The notes under the pieces are model-generated. The model made no database searches. It worked only from the letters and a program-made list of their open reading frames with translations, and was not told where the DNA came from. Of a stretch of 64,000 bases of DNA, positions 16,406 to 25,456 are shown one piece after another. Both the position numbers and the translations under genes were made by a program. How positions within the stretch are numbered: the stretch's first letter is position 1; each line of letters starts with the position of its first letter. Source of the DNA: Mesonia sp. K7 (GTDB lineage: Bacteria; Bacteroidota; Bacteroidia; Flavobacteriales; Flavobacteriaceae); the NCBI RefSeq assembly GCF_003233725.1, contig NZ_QKQV01000012.1, forward strand, positions 1 to 64,000. The letters are read 5' to 3'.

Positions 16406-17413
16406 ATGAACGAAGTAAACACGATTCTAAAAGATATTACTAACAAAAACCTAAAGCCTATCTATTTTTTGATGGGCGAAGAACCGTTTTATATCGATAA
16501 GATTTCCAATTTTATTGCCGATAAGGTGCTTACTGAAGACGAAAAGGCTTTTAATCAGGTGACGCTTTACGGAAAAGACATTACAATAGAAGATATCGAG
16601 AGCAACGCCAAACGTTATCCGATGATGGCAGATTACCAAGTGGTGATCGTAAAAGAGGCGCAAGAACTTATCAAAACAATAGAAAACCTTACCTCTTATG
16701 CAGAAAATCCTCAACCAAGTACTATTTTGGTGATTTGTTATCGTTATAAAACTTTAGATAAACGAAAAAAATTAGCGAAAGCAATTGCTAAAACTGGTGG
16801 AGTACTTTTTGAAAGTAAAAAACTGTATGAAAATCAAGTTCCGAACTGGATTTCTAACGAGTTGAAGCACCGTGGTTTTAAGGCATCTCCAAAAGTAGTG
16901 CATTTATTGGCTGAATTTTTGGGTAGCGATTTAGGAAAAATCAATAATGAGCTCGACAAATTAGAGGTGATTTTTGAAGAAGGAACCACTATAACACCGG
17001 AACACATTGAGCAAAATATAGGAGTGAGCAAAGATTTCAATAACTTTGAGCTACAAAAAGCAATAGCCCATAGAGATTATAAAAAAGCTTACCAGATTGT
17101 AAACTACTTTTCGCAAAACACCAAAGAAAATTCCATTCTCAAAACAGTTCCTATTTTATACAGCTATTTTTCAAAAGTTTTGATGTATCACGGTTTGAAA
17201 GATAAAAGCAACAAAAATGCTGCTTCGGTTTTGGGTGTTCATCCTTTTTTTATGGAAGATTATGTGACAGCGGCAAAAAATTACCCCATGAAGAAAATAA
17301 GTCAAAATATTGAAGCTTTACGAGAGATTGATGGAAAAAGCAAGGGCGTAAACTCAGTCTCTGCTTCCGAAGGAGATTTGTATAAAGAGTTGTTGGTCAA
17401 AATCATGTTGTAA
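16406..17413 (+). CDS. holA: DNA polymerase III delta subunit
   Basis: 335 residues of the clamp-loader delta subunit, which opens the beta clamp. Visible are PIYFLMGEEPFYIDKI near the start, NPQPSTILVICYRYKTLDKRKKLAKAI (about 97-123), the helical collar region LLAEFLGSDLGKINNELDKLE (about 165-185) and the C-terminal LLVKIML. Directly abuts menA (next ATG right after TAA), suggesting co-transcription. Confidence 0.92.
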   Translation: MNEVNTILKDITNKNLKPIYFLMGEEPFYIDKISNFIADKVLTEDEKAFNQVTLYGKDITIEDIESNAKRYPMMADYQVVIVKEAQELIKTIENLTSYAENPQPSTILVICYRYKTLDKRKKLAKAIAKTGGVLFESKKLYENQVPNWISNELKHRGFKASPKVVHLLAEFLGSDLGKINNELDKLEVIFEEGTTITPEHIEQNIGVSKDFNNFELQKAIAHRDYKKAYQIVNYFSQNTKENSILKTVPILYSYFSKVLMYHGLKDKSNKNAASVLGVHPFFMEDYVTAAKNYPMKKISQNIEALREIDGKSKGVNSVSASEGDLYKELLVKIML

Positions 17414-18316
17414 ATGAGCAAGTTTAAAAATTGGGTTTCTGCAGCACGCTTGCGTACTTTGCCACTTTCGGTATCCGGTATTATTATGGGGACTGCTTTA
17501 GCGGATTTAGCGGGTTTTTTTGATATTGGTATCTTCATTTTAGCTCTGCTAACAACACTTTCGCTACAGGTTTTATCAAATTTTGCCAACGATTATGGTG
17601 ACGGGATAAAGGGGACAGATAATGAGCATAGAGTAGGACCCAAACGAGCATTGCAAAGCGGGGCTATTTCTAACAAACAAATGAAAAAAGGGATCGTCAT
17701 CAATAGTATTATTTGTTTATGTTTAGCAGCTTTACTCATTTACTTTTCCTTTACCAAAGAACAACTTGTGTTTGTGTTCTTTTTTCTGGTTTTAGGGGTT
17801 TTAGCGGTTGTGGCGGCTATAAAATATACCGTAGGGAAGTCAGCATATGGTTATGCTGGTCTTGGTGATGTGTTTGTTTTTATTTTCTTTGGCTTGGTAA
17901 GTGTTTTGGGGGTAAAATTTTTATACCATCAGGATTTTAGTTGGTTTGCTGTTTTGCCGGCAACAACAATTGGTTTGCTTTCTACAGCGGTTTTAAACCT
18001 CAACAACATACGTGATATTGAGAACGATCGTTTTTCAAATAAAAACACCTTAGTGGTAAAAATAGGAGCTGAGAAAGCTTTAAAATACCATTTCGGAATC
18101 ATTATCACCGCATTTATCAGTTTTTTAATTTATTTGTTTCTACTAAAACACCCAATACTCTTTAGTTCTCTAATCGCTTTTGTGCCTGTATTTTTTCATA
18201 TTAAAAAAGTAGTGAATTTTACAAACCCAAAGCAATTTGATGCGGAATTGAAAGTAATTGCGCTTTCTACTTTCTTACTTTCATTGCTCTTTATGATACT
18301 GGTTTTTATAAAATAA
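17414..18316 (+). CDS. menA: 1,4-dihydroxy-2-naphthoate polyprenyltransferase
   Basis: 300 residues, multi-spanning UbiA-family prenyltransferase. The first Asp-rich motif NDYGDGIKGTDN (about 59-70) and the second NNIRDIENDR (about 196-205) bind the Mg-prenyl diphosphate. It attaches the isoprenoid tail to DHNA in menaquinone synthesis at the inner membrane. It follows holA without gap and ends at a bidirectional terminator, before the T9SS/thiol block; menC and menE lie about 8-10 kb further on. Confidence 0.93.
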   Translation: MSKFKNWVSAARLRTLPLSVSGIIMGTALADLAGFFDIGIFILALLTTLSLQVLSNFANDYGDGIKGTDNEHRVGPKRALQSGAISNKQMKKGIVINSIICLCLAALLIYFSFTKEQLVFVFFFLVLGVLAVVAAIKYTVGKSAYGYAGLGDVFVFIFFGLVSVLGVKFLYHQDFSWFAVLPATTIGLLSTAVLNLNNIRDIENDRFSNKNTLVVKIGAEKALKYHFGIIITAFISFLIYLFLLKHPILFSSLIAFVPVFFHIKKVVNFTNPKQFDAELKVIALSTFLLSLLFMILVFIK

Positions 18317-18318
18317 AA

Positions 18319-18344
18319 AAACTACCTATAAAAATAGGTAGTTT
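18319..18344. terminator. Bidirectional terminator after menA
   Basis: Perfect 10-bp stem AAACTACCTA/TAGGTAGTTT with 6-nt loop, between convergent menA and the minus-strand lipoprotein. Marks the left boundary of the 18.4-25.3 kb block. Confidence 0.75.
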
Positions 18345-18379
18345 AAAATATAAACATTAAAATTTAGTGAATGAAAACG

Positions 18380-18865
18380 TTATTGTTGTTCGTGTGTCCA
18401 AACATCAGACATTCCGCTAGAAAGTGACCCTGTTCTTGTTGCAATTATTTGATTATTTTTTACGACACGTAAAGTAAAACTAGAACTAGCACTATTGCCA
18501 TTACAATCTCCATAGTATTCTACCCAATATTTATATGTTCCTGTAGGTGCAGTTCCATCTTCCCAATAAATATTTTCGTTAGGTCCTTGCGAACAACTTG
18601 AACAATAGCAATCAACATCTAATTCGCCACCATCAGCATTTGCATTGGCGTAATAAACTTCAATTCCATTTGGTGTTTCTACATGAAGGTCTAAATCTAC
18701 GTTTTCTTCATTGGTAAATTGTAAGTTAAATCTTGGGTTTCCGGGTTGTCCCACTAAACTTCCGCCTCCATCGTCATTATTATCCTCGTCATCATTTGAA
18801 CAAGAAGTAGTTGTCATGGTTATGCTTAATAAAAATGCCGTAATTAATAGATAATTTCTTTTCAT
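18380..18865 (-). CDS. Lipoprotein with a YfaP/DUF2135-like domain
   Basis: 161 residues; signal peptide ending in a lipobox (TTTSC) followed by an acidic/glycine linker. The mature part has NVDLDLHVETPNGIEVYYANANADGG and GTYKYWVEYYGDC, resembling the DUF2135/YfaP beta-sandwich which contains a DLDLHVxxPxG signature. Four or more cysteines (DCYCSSCS, GDCNG) may form disulfides. Function unknown. Separated from the Omp28-like gene by a terminator, so probably its own transcript, but in the same thiol-rich block. Confidence 0.75.
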   Translation of the reverse strand: MKRNYLLITAFLLSITMTTTSCSNDDEDNNDDGGGSLVGQPGNPRFNLQFTNEENVDLDLHVETPNGIEVYYANANADGGELDVDCYCSSCSQGPNENIYWEDGTAPTGTYKYWVEYYGDCNGNSASSSFTLRVVKNNQIIATRTGSLSSGMSDVWTHEQQ

Positions 18866-18917
18866 AATATTATAAGTTTTGGTTATGATGTAAAAATAGT
18901 TTTATAATGGCATAAAA

Positions 18918-18941
18918 AAAATACCCAATAAAGGGTATTTT
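18918..18941 (-). terminator. Terminator after the Omp28-like lipoprotein gene
   Basis: Perfect stem AAAATACCC/GGGTATTTT with 6-nt loop; on the minus strand the stem is followed by a run of T. Confidence 0.75.
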
Positions 18942-18965
18942 CTTACTTGTATCTTATTTGAAATA

Positions 18966-20273
18966 TTATTCAAAACCAATATTCTCACCGGCTTTAACCG
19001 ATTGAGCATTGACAGCATTATTGTTTTCATCGACTAAAAATACAGCGATGCCAAAATTAGAAACATCAAATGAGTTTCCATTATCGGTATGTGCATAATT
19101 ATTTAGATCTATTGTACCGATCACTTCATTATGCGTTTTAAAAGGCTCAACAGAATTAGAGAGTTCCCTTCCTAAAACATTATCGGTAAGTGAAGCCTCT
19201 AACACGTGGTTATGTTCATAATTAGGAATAGGGTTTCCTAATTCAGATAATGGGTGACCACTTACTTCTACATAATAGTTGGTTTGATCATAAATCAATT
19301 TATCTTGATAGAGATAAACTGCTAGTTTATGATTTGATGGTATATTAATACTCGAGAGTAAATCTACTTCTACTCTCAAATCAGTTCCGTTTAATTTTGT
19401 CTGTATAGCAATACTTTGTTCGACTTCTGTTCCAGCTAAGCTGCTAATATAGTCAACCGCAGGCTGAATATCTACGTCTTGGCTCACAACTATATTTTGA
19501 GTGCGGTTTACAAATAATTTTGGTAAAGAATTACCTACATTAAATGCATCTCTTATAGCTTCTTCTTGTTCAAACTGCATTTCATCATTGTTGTGAATTG
19601 CTAGTACCACAAGGTCATCGCTTACTTCTTCAGCCTTATCAATTACAAGTAATACTCTTGGGCACCAACCACACCAAGTTCCTGTATAATCTTCAATGGC
19701 TACTTTTCTTTTAGGTGTAAAAACAGTAAAAGACTCAGAATTTACGTTAGAATCTCCTACACTAACACTATAAGTGTCATCAATTTCTGACGAGAAAATA
19801 TTTCCAGAAATAGCATTTCCATTTACAATAAATGAGCTTGAATTGGTTAAATCTTCTCCGTTTTCACTAAAAAGCTGAAAAGTTACTTCTTGATTCTTCA
19901 ATACTTTTGATTCTGAAATAACGATATAATTTTTATCTACAACTTCTATTGATATAGGATTTGAATTTATATTATTGACTGATCCATAAATGGTATAAGT
20001 ACCAATTTCTTGAAAACTATATTCGTTACCAAAAATCGCTTCGTCGTTTACATAAAAAGTAGAGGCTTCAGTTAAATCGATATTGTTTTCATCTTCAAAA
20101 AGTGATAAAACTATGTTTTGATTGAGACCAATTTTTGTTCCTTGAATATTAGTTCTTAGCGTTATGAATTTTGCATTACTCGGGTCTGTGTTTATACTGT
20201 AATCATACTCAGAACTACAGCTTGTTACAAATAATATAAGTGTTGCAAAAAGATATGTAAATGAAGTTTTCAT
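18966..20273 (-). CDS. Omp28-like lipoprotein with CGWC thioredoxin domain
   Basis: 435 residues: lipobox FVTSC (Cys19), then two tandem Ig-like/PKD-type domains of about 75 residues with similar spacing (about 35-110 and 115-185; both contain a NGxAIxG/NDEAIFG type strand), then a thioredoxin-fold domain with EDYTGTWCGWCPRV (active CGWC at about 207-210) and SLPKLFVNRT as the cis-Pro loop. The rest matches the Omp28 C-terminal beta domain. Probably a periplasmic or surface thiol-disulfide protein. Its ATG directly follows the TAA of the upstream T9SS gene, so they form an operon. Confidence 0.82.
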   Translation of the reverse strand: MKTSFTYLFATLILFVTSCSSEYDYSINTDPSNAKFITLRTNIQGTKIGLNQNIVLSLFEDENNIDLTEASTFYVNDEAIFGNEYSFQEIGTYTIYGSVNNINSNPISIEVVDKNYIVISESKVLKNQEVTFQLFSENGEDLTNSSSFIVNGNAISGNIFSSEIDDTYSVSVGDSNVNSESFTVFTPKRKVAIEDYTGTWCGWCPRVLLVIDKAEEVSDDLVVLAIHNNDEMQFEQEEAIRDAFNVGNSLPKLFVNRTQNIVVSQDVDIQPAVDYISSLAGTEVEQSIAIQTKLNGTDLRVEVDLLSSINIPSNHKLAVYLYQDKLIYDQTNYYVEVSGHPLSELGNPIPNYEHNHVLEASLTDNVLGRELSNSVEPFKTHNEVIGTIDLNNYAHTDNGNSFDVSNFGIAVFLVDENNNAVNAQSVKAGENIGFE

Positions 20274-21005
20274 TTATTGTTTAACAATTTTTATCGTGGC
20301 TTTCTTATTATTACTGTTTGTAAACTCTAGCAAGTAAACTCCAGAATTTAAGTTGTTAATATTAACTTGTTGGTTACCTGCAGCTAGTCTTGAAGTCTTA
20401 ACAGTTTTTCCTGTTATATCGTAAGTTTTAACAGAAATAGGATATTGTAATTTTAAATGGATAAAGTCCTTTGTATAGGTGTTCAAAACGTTGATTCCCA
20501 TATTTGATAAATCAGCATTTTTGGTATTTGTGGTGCTATCATAGGTATAGGTAAAAGCAATAGATTCACCTGTAGGAATACCATTAGAAATGGTATAAAC
20601 TGTAAAGGTATAAGAAACATTTTGAGACGTATCTATACCACTTTCTTTATTCCAGAAATAATCAAATTGACTATTCACGCTATTGGGCGCTATATTCATT
20701 GGTCCAGTTTCAGGTAAAAGGTCACCTTCGTTGATAGCAACAATACAGGTTGGATTAATGCAGATATCAACATTATCCCCGTTTGCATTCGTGATATCAG
20801 TTACCTCAAGATATGCCTCAATGCTATTTGTGCTGCTTGTGTTTTCAATATAAAATTTTAGCTTAGCATTGGCTTCGTCTAATTGTGTGAAAGTTAGAAC
20901 GTCTCCATCATTTATTGGAGTCCCATCATGTTTGCTTAATGCTAATTGTGCATTTGAAAATAATGTAAATGCAAAAGCAATGAATAATAAGGAAATCTTT
21001 TTCAT
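20274..21005 (-). CDS. T9SS type A cargo protein of unknown function
   Basis: 243 residues: signal peptide MKKISLLFIAFAFTLFSNAQ, a beta-rich domain (about 21-155) with a conserved pair of cysteines (DICINPTC), and a C-terminal T9SS type A sorting domain (about 165-243: VKTYDITGKTV...GVYLLEF...IKIVKQ). It should be secreted through the outer membrane and its sorting domain cleaved. Function of the N-terminal domain unrecognised. The DNA just upstream contains a 12-bp perfect hairpin (21025-21052), and the gene immediately precedes the Omp28-like lipoprotein gene. Confidence 0.82.
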   Translation of the reverse strand: MKKISLLFIAFAFTLFSNAQLALSKHDGTPINDGDVLTFTQLDEANAKLKFYIENTSSTNSIEAYLEVTDITNANGDNVDICINPTCIVAINEGDLLPETGPMNIAPNSVNSQFDYFWNKESGIDTSQNVSYTFTVYTISNGIPTGESIAFTYTYDSTTNTKNADLSNMGINVLNTYTKDFIHLKLQYPISVKTYDITGKTVKTSRLAAGNQQVNINNLNSGVYLLEFTNSNNKKATIKIVKQ

Positions 21006-21024
21006 TTTTTCATTTTTTTAAACA

Positions 21025-21052
21025 CCAATGAAGAGTAAAAACTCTTCATTGG
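21025..21052 (-). promoter_or_regulatory. Perfect 12-bp intercistronic hairpin
   Basis: CCAATGAAGAGT-AAAA-ACTCTTCATTGG lies between two minus-strand T9SS genes. On the minus strand it is not followed by a T run, so it looks less like a terminator and more like an RNA-stability or processing hairpin that could set different expression of the two cargos. Confidence 0.5.
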
Positions 21053-21078
21053 ATAAAATTTATTTTAGAGTCTATTTG

Positions 21079-22932
21079 CTATTCTACAATAAGCTTAGCC
21101 GTATACGATTTATTGTTACTTGTAACTCTAGCCATATACAAACCTTGAGTTAAATTCTCTACAGAAATTTGATTTTTTCCTATTTCTAAATTAGCTGAAC
21201 TTAACACTAACTTACCTAAAGTGTCATAAATTTCTATGGTACCAACTTCTTTAGTATCTACAAAAACTAAACCATTATTGGTTGGATTTGGATAAATACT
21301 AAAAACATCTTGTGCAACTTGCTCTGTTCTTAAGGTAGTATCTTGTTTAGCAGACTGTAATACTGTTTGAGTTCTGTTGTCTTGAATAAATACTACTATT
21401 TGAAGATCATTCCATTCTTCTATAAAAGTGCCTGCTAAGCTTGCGGTTAGTTGTTTTTGAACAGCAGTTCCAGCGGTAAATGTTTCAGTTGTGCCATTTG
21501 CATCTGGAATCATTTTCATCATCACACTTTCAAACTCTGTTTCACCGTTTGGTTGAGTTGGAGAAATATTATTTACCGTTTCATGCTCAACCAAAACCGC
21601 ATGTATAGTATAATCTCCCGTTAAGTAAGGTGTGATATCAACATCTACAGTAACTGTACTGTTTTCAACATGCGCATTGGTGATCGATAATTGAAAGTAA
21701 GCATCTGTTGCTAAAGCATCATTTACAGTTTGGTTTAATAATGGGGTATTAGCACTAAATGGATTACTGATAATATCATACTCTTCCCCGTCAACAAATA
21801 ATGAAGGTACACTATTTACACCATAATAACCTCTTCTATTGCCCGCTTCCGCTTGATAGTATGGATCTCCATCTCCTGGCCAATCTACATGATAGGCTAT
21901 ATATGCATATTCATTCATTCTTTGTTGGTGAAAAGCATTGAAAGAGCCAAAGTTAAATCCTGCGCAAGGTCCACAAGTTGAGCTAGTAAAACGTTCAAGT
22001 AATGGAAATTTTGTAGTTACTTGCGATGCCACTTGTGCAACTTTGGTTTGTGTAGCATAAAAAGTGTTGAAGTTTGATTGACCATTTACTTGAGATACCC
22101 ATAGACTAACATTTTTTTCACCAACGGTAGTTGTCCAATCATCCTGATGCGTTACATTTAAGGTAGAACCAGAAGCAACGTTCAATCCACTTAAGGTTTG
22201 TGTGTAAATAGTACCATTATCTACTTGCCAGTTTAACTCTATTGAAGTAATATTGTTTGTTCCTTCGTTTTTGATTTCTCCGGCCATTGTTACGACGTCA
22301 CCTTGCAAATAAAAATCGTCTAAAACAAAATCTGTCATTCTTACATCATCAGCAAAAACTTCTTTTACTAAAACATCATCTAAAGTACTATAACCAATAC
22401 CATCTGCTGCTGTTAAAGCTGTAAATCTAATTTTAGTTTGATTAGTTACGTTATAAGGTGCTAGGTTAATGCTTTCTAAAGTGTTTACAGCATTTTGATC
22501 TAAAGTCAACATATTAACCCAAGTGGTACCATTGTCGGTAGAAATATCTACAATGATATCGTTGTTAAATTGAGTACCTGATTGGTTTTGGAGAATAAGC
22601 AAGGTGTAATAGAAGCTCAACTCATAATTCGTGCCAGGTGTTAAAGCAAGCGTTGGGGTTTCGAGATATGCCTCTTCTGCACCATTTGCTCCAGAGTTTT
22701 GAAAAACCGAAACAAATTCTGCTGCGTTTTCACCATTAATACCACATCTGGCAGTAGAACTAAAGACACCTGCATATCCAGTACAGTTTGTCCAACCATA
22801 ATTTCCATTGACTTGAACATGTGTAAAACTGCCAGGCGTTCCATTTTCAAAATCTTCAAAAAAGATTTGAGCCTCAGCTACAAATGCAAAAAGTATTGCA
22901 AATAAGCTTGTTAGGAGTAATTGTTTTTTCAT
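21079..22932 (-). CDS. Large T9SS cargo: jelly-roll adhesin-like domain plus Omp28 thioredoxin domain
   Basis: About 617 residues from MKKQLLLTSLFAILFAFVAEAQ (signal peptide; an in-frame ATG at 22965 would put extra residues before it). Domains: a choice-of-anchor/cleaved-adhesin jelly-roll (about 25-195, starting FEDFENG), a CARDB-like beta domain (about 205-295), a thioredoxin-fold Omp28 domain with ERFTSSTCGPCAGF (CGPC about 322) and SVPSLFVDGE, the Omp28 beta domain, and a T9SS type A sorting domain at the C-terminus (FSIYPNP...IEIYDTLGK...GLYMARV). Likely a secreted or surface-anchored disulfide enzyme. Confidence 0.85.
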   Translation of the reverse strand: MKKQLLLTSLFAILFAFVAEAQIFFEDFENGTPGSFTHVQVNGNYGWTNCTGYAGVFSSTARCGINGENAAEFVSVFQNSGANGAEEAYLETPTLALTPGTNYELSFYYTLLILQNQSGTQFNNDIIVDISTDNGTTWVNMLTLDQNAVNTLESINLAPYNVTNQTKIRFTALTAADGIGYSTLDDVLVKEVFADDVRMTDFVLDDFYLQGDVVTMAGEIKNEGTNNITSIELNWQVDNGTIYTQTLSGLNVASGSTLNVTHQDDWTTTVGEKNVSLWVSQVNGQSNFNTFYATQTKVAQVASQVTTKFPLLERFTSSTCGPCAGFNFGSFNAFHQQRMNEYAYIAYHVDWPGDGDPYYQAEAGNRRGYYGVNSVPSLFVDGEEYDIISNPFSANTPLLNQTVNDALATDAYFQLSITNAHVENSTVTVDVDITPYLTGDYTIHAVLVEHETVNNISPTQPNGETEFESVMMKMIPDANGTTETFTAGTAVQKQLTASLAGTFIEEWNDLQIVVFIQDNRTQTVLQSAKQDTTLRTEQVAQDVFSIYPNPTNNGLVFVDTKEVGTIEIYDTLGKLVLSSANLEIGKNQISVENLTQGLYMARVTSNNKSYTAKLIVE

Positions 22933-22962
22933 TTTTATTAAGTTTTTGTTAAAAAATAAAGC

Positions 22963-22993
22963 CAAATGTAAACATTACATATTTAAAATCAAA
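22963..22993 (-). promoter_or_regulatory. Strong Bacteroidota-type promoter with overlapping 15-bp inverted repeat
   Basis: On the minus strand TTTG (22993-22990), 19-nt spacer, TACATTTG (22970-22963) is a near-ideal -33/-7 pair 31 nt upstream of the 22932 start. The perfect inverted repeat ATGTAA-ACA-TTACAT (22966-22980) overlaps the -7 box and is a candidate operator for the T9SS/Omp28 operon; the divergent TlpA gene starts 118 bp away. Confidence 0.55.
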
Positions 22994-23097
22994 AAAATGT
23001 TAAATAAAAAAAGTACAATGTTTGATTTTTAAAAATAACTTATGGATTATTTCACAAATTATAGTATAATTGCCATAATTTTCTCAAAAACAATATT

Positions 23098-23574
23098 ATG
23101 AAAAAGATTATCCCTTTCTTATTTACGATTTGCTTTTTAACGGTTAACGCACAAGATATTCCTAATATATCACTTGAAAACTTAGAAGGCTCTACCGTTC
23201 ATCTGCAAAATGTGTCGAAAAACGACAAACTTACCGTTATTACGTTTTGGGCTACTTGGTGTGTACCTTGTTTAAAAGAACTTGATGCCATTAATGATGT
23301 TTATAGCGACTGGCAAGAAGAAACAGGTGTAGAACTTTATGCGGTATCTGTTGATGATGCTAGAACTGTAAAAAGAGTAAGGCCATTAGTAAACGGTAAA
23401 GCTTGGGATTATCATATTCTATTGGACACCAATCATGAGTTTAAAAGAGCACTTGGGGTGAGTTTTCCTCCTTTTACCATGGTCGTAAAAAACAATAAAG
23501 TGGTTTATAGTCATTCTGGGTATGTGCCTGGAGCAGAAGACGAATTATATGAAGCTCTATTAGAAAACAAATAA
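23098..23574 (+). CDS. TlpA/ResA-like periplasmic thioredoxin (CVPC)
   Basis: 158 residues: signal peptide ending NAQ, then a thioredoxin fold with VITFWATWCVPCLKELDAI (C55 and C58), and SFPPFTMVV with the cis-proline loop. TlpA/ResA proteins reduce or oxidise cysteines of exported partners. It reads divergently from the T9SS/Omp28 operon and is followed by a DUF6029-type barrel after 31 nt. This spacing suggests a common operon. The other two thioredoxin-fold proteins in the block are its most obvious candidate partners. Confidence 0.88.
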   Translation: MKKIIPFLFTICFLTVNAQDIPNISLENLEGSTVHLQNVSKNDKLTVITFWATWCVPCLKELDAINDVYSDWQEETGVELYAVSVDDARTVKRVRPLVNGKAWDYHILLDTNHEFKRALGVSFPPFTMVVKNNKVVYSHSGYVPGAEDELYEALLENK

Positions 23575-23605
23575 TAATTTTTCTCATTTATAAAACAACT
23601 AACCA

Positions 23606-25258
23606 ATGAAAAAAGCAATCCTGTTTGTTTTTTTAAGCATTACTTTTTTTAATATAAAAGCACAAGATATAGGCACATTTTACGGAGGTTTCGAATCGAA
23701 CTCCCAATGGTTACAAAACGATGATGAGTTAGGATTTCTAGCTCCAGATGATCAGTTTAGAAGTAATAATTACCTCCTTTTAAATTATAATTTAGGAAAC
23801 TTCACTGCTGGTGTGCAGTATGAATCTTATTTGCCTGCACCTTTGTTGGGGTATGATCCTGCGATGCAAGGCAACGGAATTTCTAACTATTACCTCAACT
23901 ATAAAGACGAAAAATTAGACATTACTGCAGGTTACTTTTACGAACAGTTTGGTAGCGGACTTATTTTTCGCGCTTGGGAAGAAAGACAATTGGGTATCAA
24001 TACCGCTGTAAAAGGAGTAAAAGTAAATTTCAGACCAACCGACTTTGTGGATGTTACCGGAATATATGGACAGCAGCGTTACGGTTTTGAGATTTCAGAA
24101 GGCGTAGTACAAGGTGTAGATGCCAATTTCGATTTAGGCCATTTTATCGATAATGATGATTTGTTTGTTGATTTAGGAGGAAGTTATGTAGGTCGTTACC
24201 AAGATAACGGAGGAAACGTGAGAATTCCTACAACGGTTAATGCTTACAGTGGAAGAGTTGATGTGACTTTTAAAAATTTGTATGCCAATTTTGAAGCTAT
24301 CCATAAAGATGAAGATGTCTTAGTAAATGAAGGGGTGATAACGAACAATGCCAACTTATACAAAGGCTCAGCACTATTGTTGAGTTTAGGCTACGCTCAG
24401 AGCGGATTGGGAGTTAATGCCACTTTTAGACGATTGGAAAACTTTAGTTTCTTTTCAGATCGTTATGTCGAAGGAAATCAGTTTAATCAATTGCGTATCA
24501 ACTATGTACCTGCTTTAACCAAACAACATGATTATTTGCTTTCCAATATTTATGTGTACAATCCGCAATCAAGATTATTGCTGTTAGATTTTCAACAACA
24601 AGCAGGAGAAATGGGAGGACAGTTTGATATTTACTATACCTTTAAAAAAGAAACCGCTCTTGGTGGAAAATATGGTACTAAGCTTTCAGGAAACTTTTCG
24701 TATTGGGGTGGATTGGATGCAGATTTTGATGTTCCTACCAATAGCTATTCTTCCGAATTTATTGGTGCTGGTGGTGATCGCTATTTTAGGGAAATGACCT
24801 TAGAATTAAAAAAGCGTTGGACAGAGAAATTTAGCGGAATCTATTATTATACCAATACAAGAATAGATAAAGGAATTACCGATGGTTCGCCTCTTGGTTT
24901 TAAAGAAATTAAAGCAAATATTGGTGTAGCAGAACACACTTTACGCTTAGGTTCGGGCCAGTCTATTCGTTTAGAATTACAGCATTTATGGACAGAGCAA
25001 GATCGTAAAAATTGGATGGGTTCACTTTTAGAGTATAATTTCTCACCACGATTTGGGGTTTATACAGCAGATATATGGAACTATGAGGGTGAAGGTAAGC
25101 TTCATTATTACAATGTTGGAGGAAGCTATACCAAGGGAAGAACACGTGTGGCTCTAAATTACGGAAGACAAAGAGGAGGTCTAATCTGTGTTGGTGGGGT
25201 TTGCCGTTTTGTACCCGAGAACTCAGGTTTATCCCTTAATATTTCGACTTCGTTTTAA
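23606..25258 (+). CDS. DUF6029-like outer-membrane barrel protein
   Basis: 550 residues: signal peptide (MKKAILFVFLSITFFNIKA) followed by a predominantly beta sequence with alternating aromatic/polar strands ending in a C-terminal Phe (NISTSF), the signature of an outer-membrane beta-barrel. Resembles the DUF6029 family found next to TlpA-type thioredoxins and Omp28-type proteins in Bacteroidota. A GLICVGGVC segment near the C-terminus contains two cysteines. Function unknown; it may be a barrel that works with the thiol enzymes encoded beside it. Confidence 0.72.
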   Translation: MKKAILFVFLSITFFNIKAQDIGTFYGGFESNSQWLQNDDELGFLAPDDQFRSNNYLLLNYNLGNFTAGVQYESYLPAPLLGYDPAMQGNGISNYYLNYKDEKLDITAGYFYEQFGSGLIFRAWEERQLGINTAVKGVKVNFRPTDFVDVTGIYGQQRYGFEISEGVVQGVDANFDLGHFIDNDDLFVDLGGSYVGRYQDNGGNVRIPTTVNAYSGRVDVTFKNLYANFEAIHKDEDVLVNEGVITNNANLYKGSALLLSLGYAQSGLGVNATFRRLENFSFFSDRYVEGNQFNQLRINYVPALTKQHDYLLSNIYVYNPQSRLLLLDFQQQAGEMGGQFDIYYTFKKETALGGKYGTKLSGNFSYWGGLDADFDVPTNSYSSEFIGAGGDRYFREMTLELKKRWTEKFSGIYYYTNTRIDKGITDGSPLGFKEIKANIGVAEHTLRLGSGQSIRLELQHLWTEQDRKNWMGSLLEYNFSPRFGVYTADIWNYEGEGKLHYYNVGGSYTKGRTRVALNYGRQRGGLICVGGVCRFVPENSGLSLNISTSF

Positions 25259-25278
25259 AACGAAACAATTTAAAATTC

Positions 25279-25307
25279 AAAAGCACTCTTTTTAGGGTGC
25301 TTTTTTT
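25279..25307 (+). terminator. Terminator after the DUF6029-like gene
   Basis: AAAAGCAC(T)...(G)GTGCTTTT stem followed by a seven-T run; ends the divergent plus-strand arm of the T9SS/thiol block. Confidence 0.8.
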
Positions 25308-25456
25308 GTTAATTAAAGTTTAATTCGTTCATATTTCATTTTAGAAAAGAGATTTTTCCTAAATTTAAAATCAAAAGAAAAAATTATGAAATGAGCATAA
25401 ACAAATTTCATCATTGCATGCCAACCTTTATGATTAAATTTTTTATGCGAAACTTG

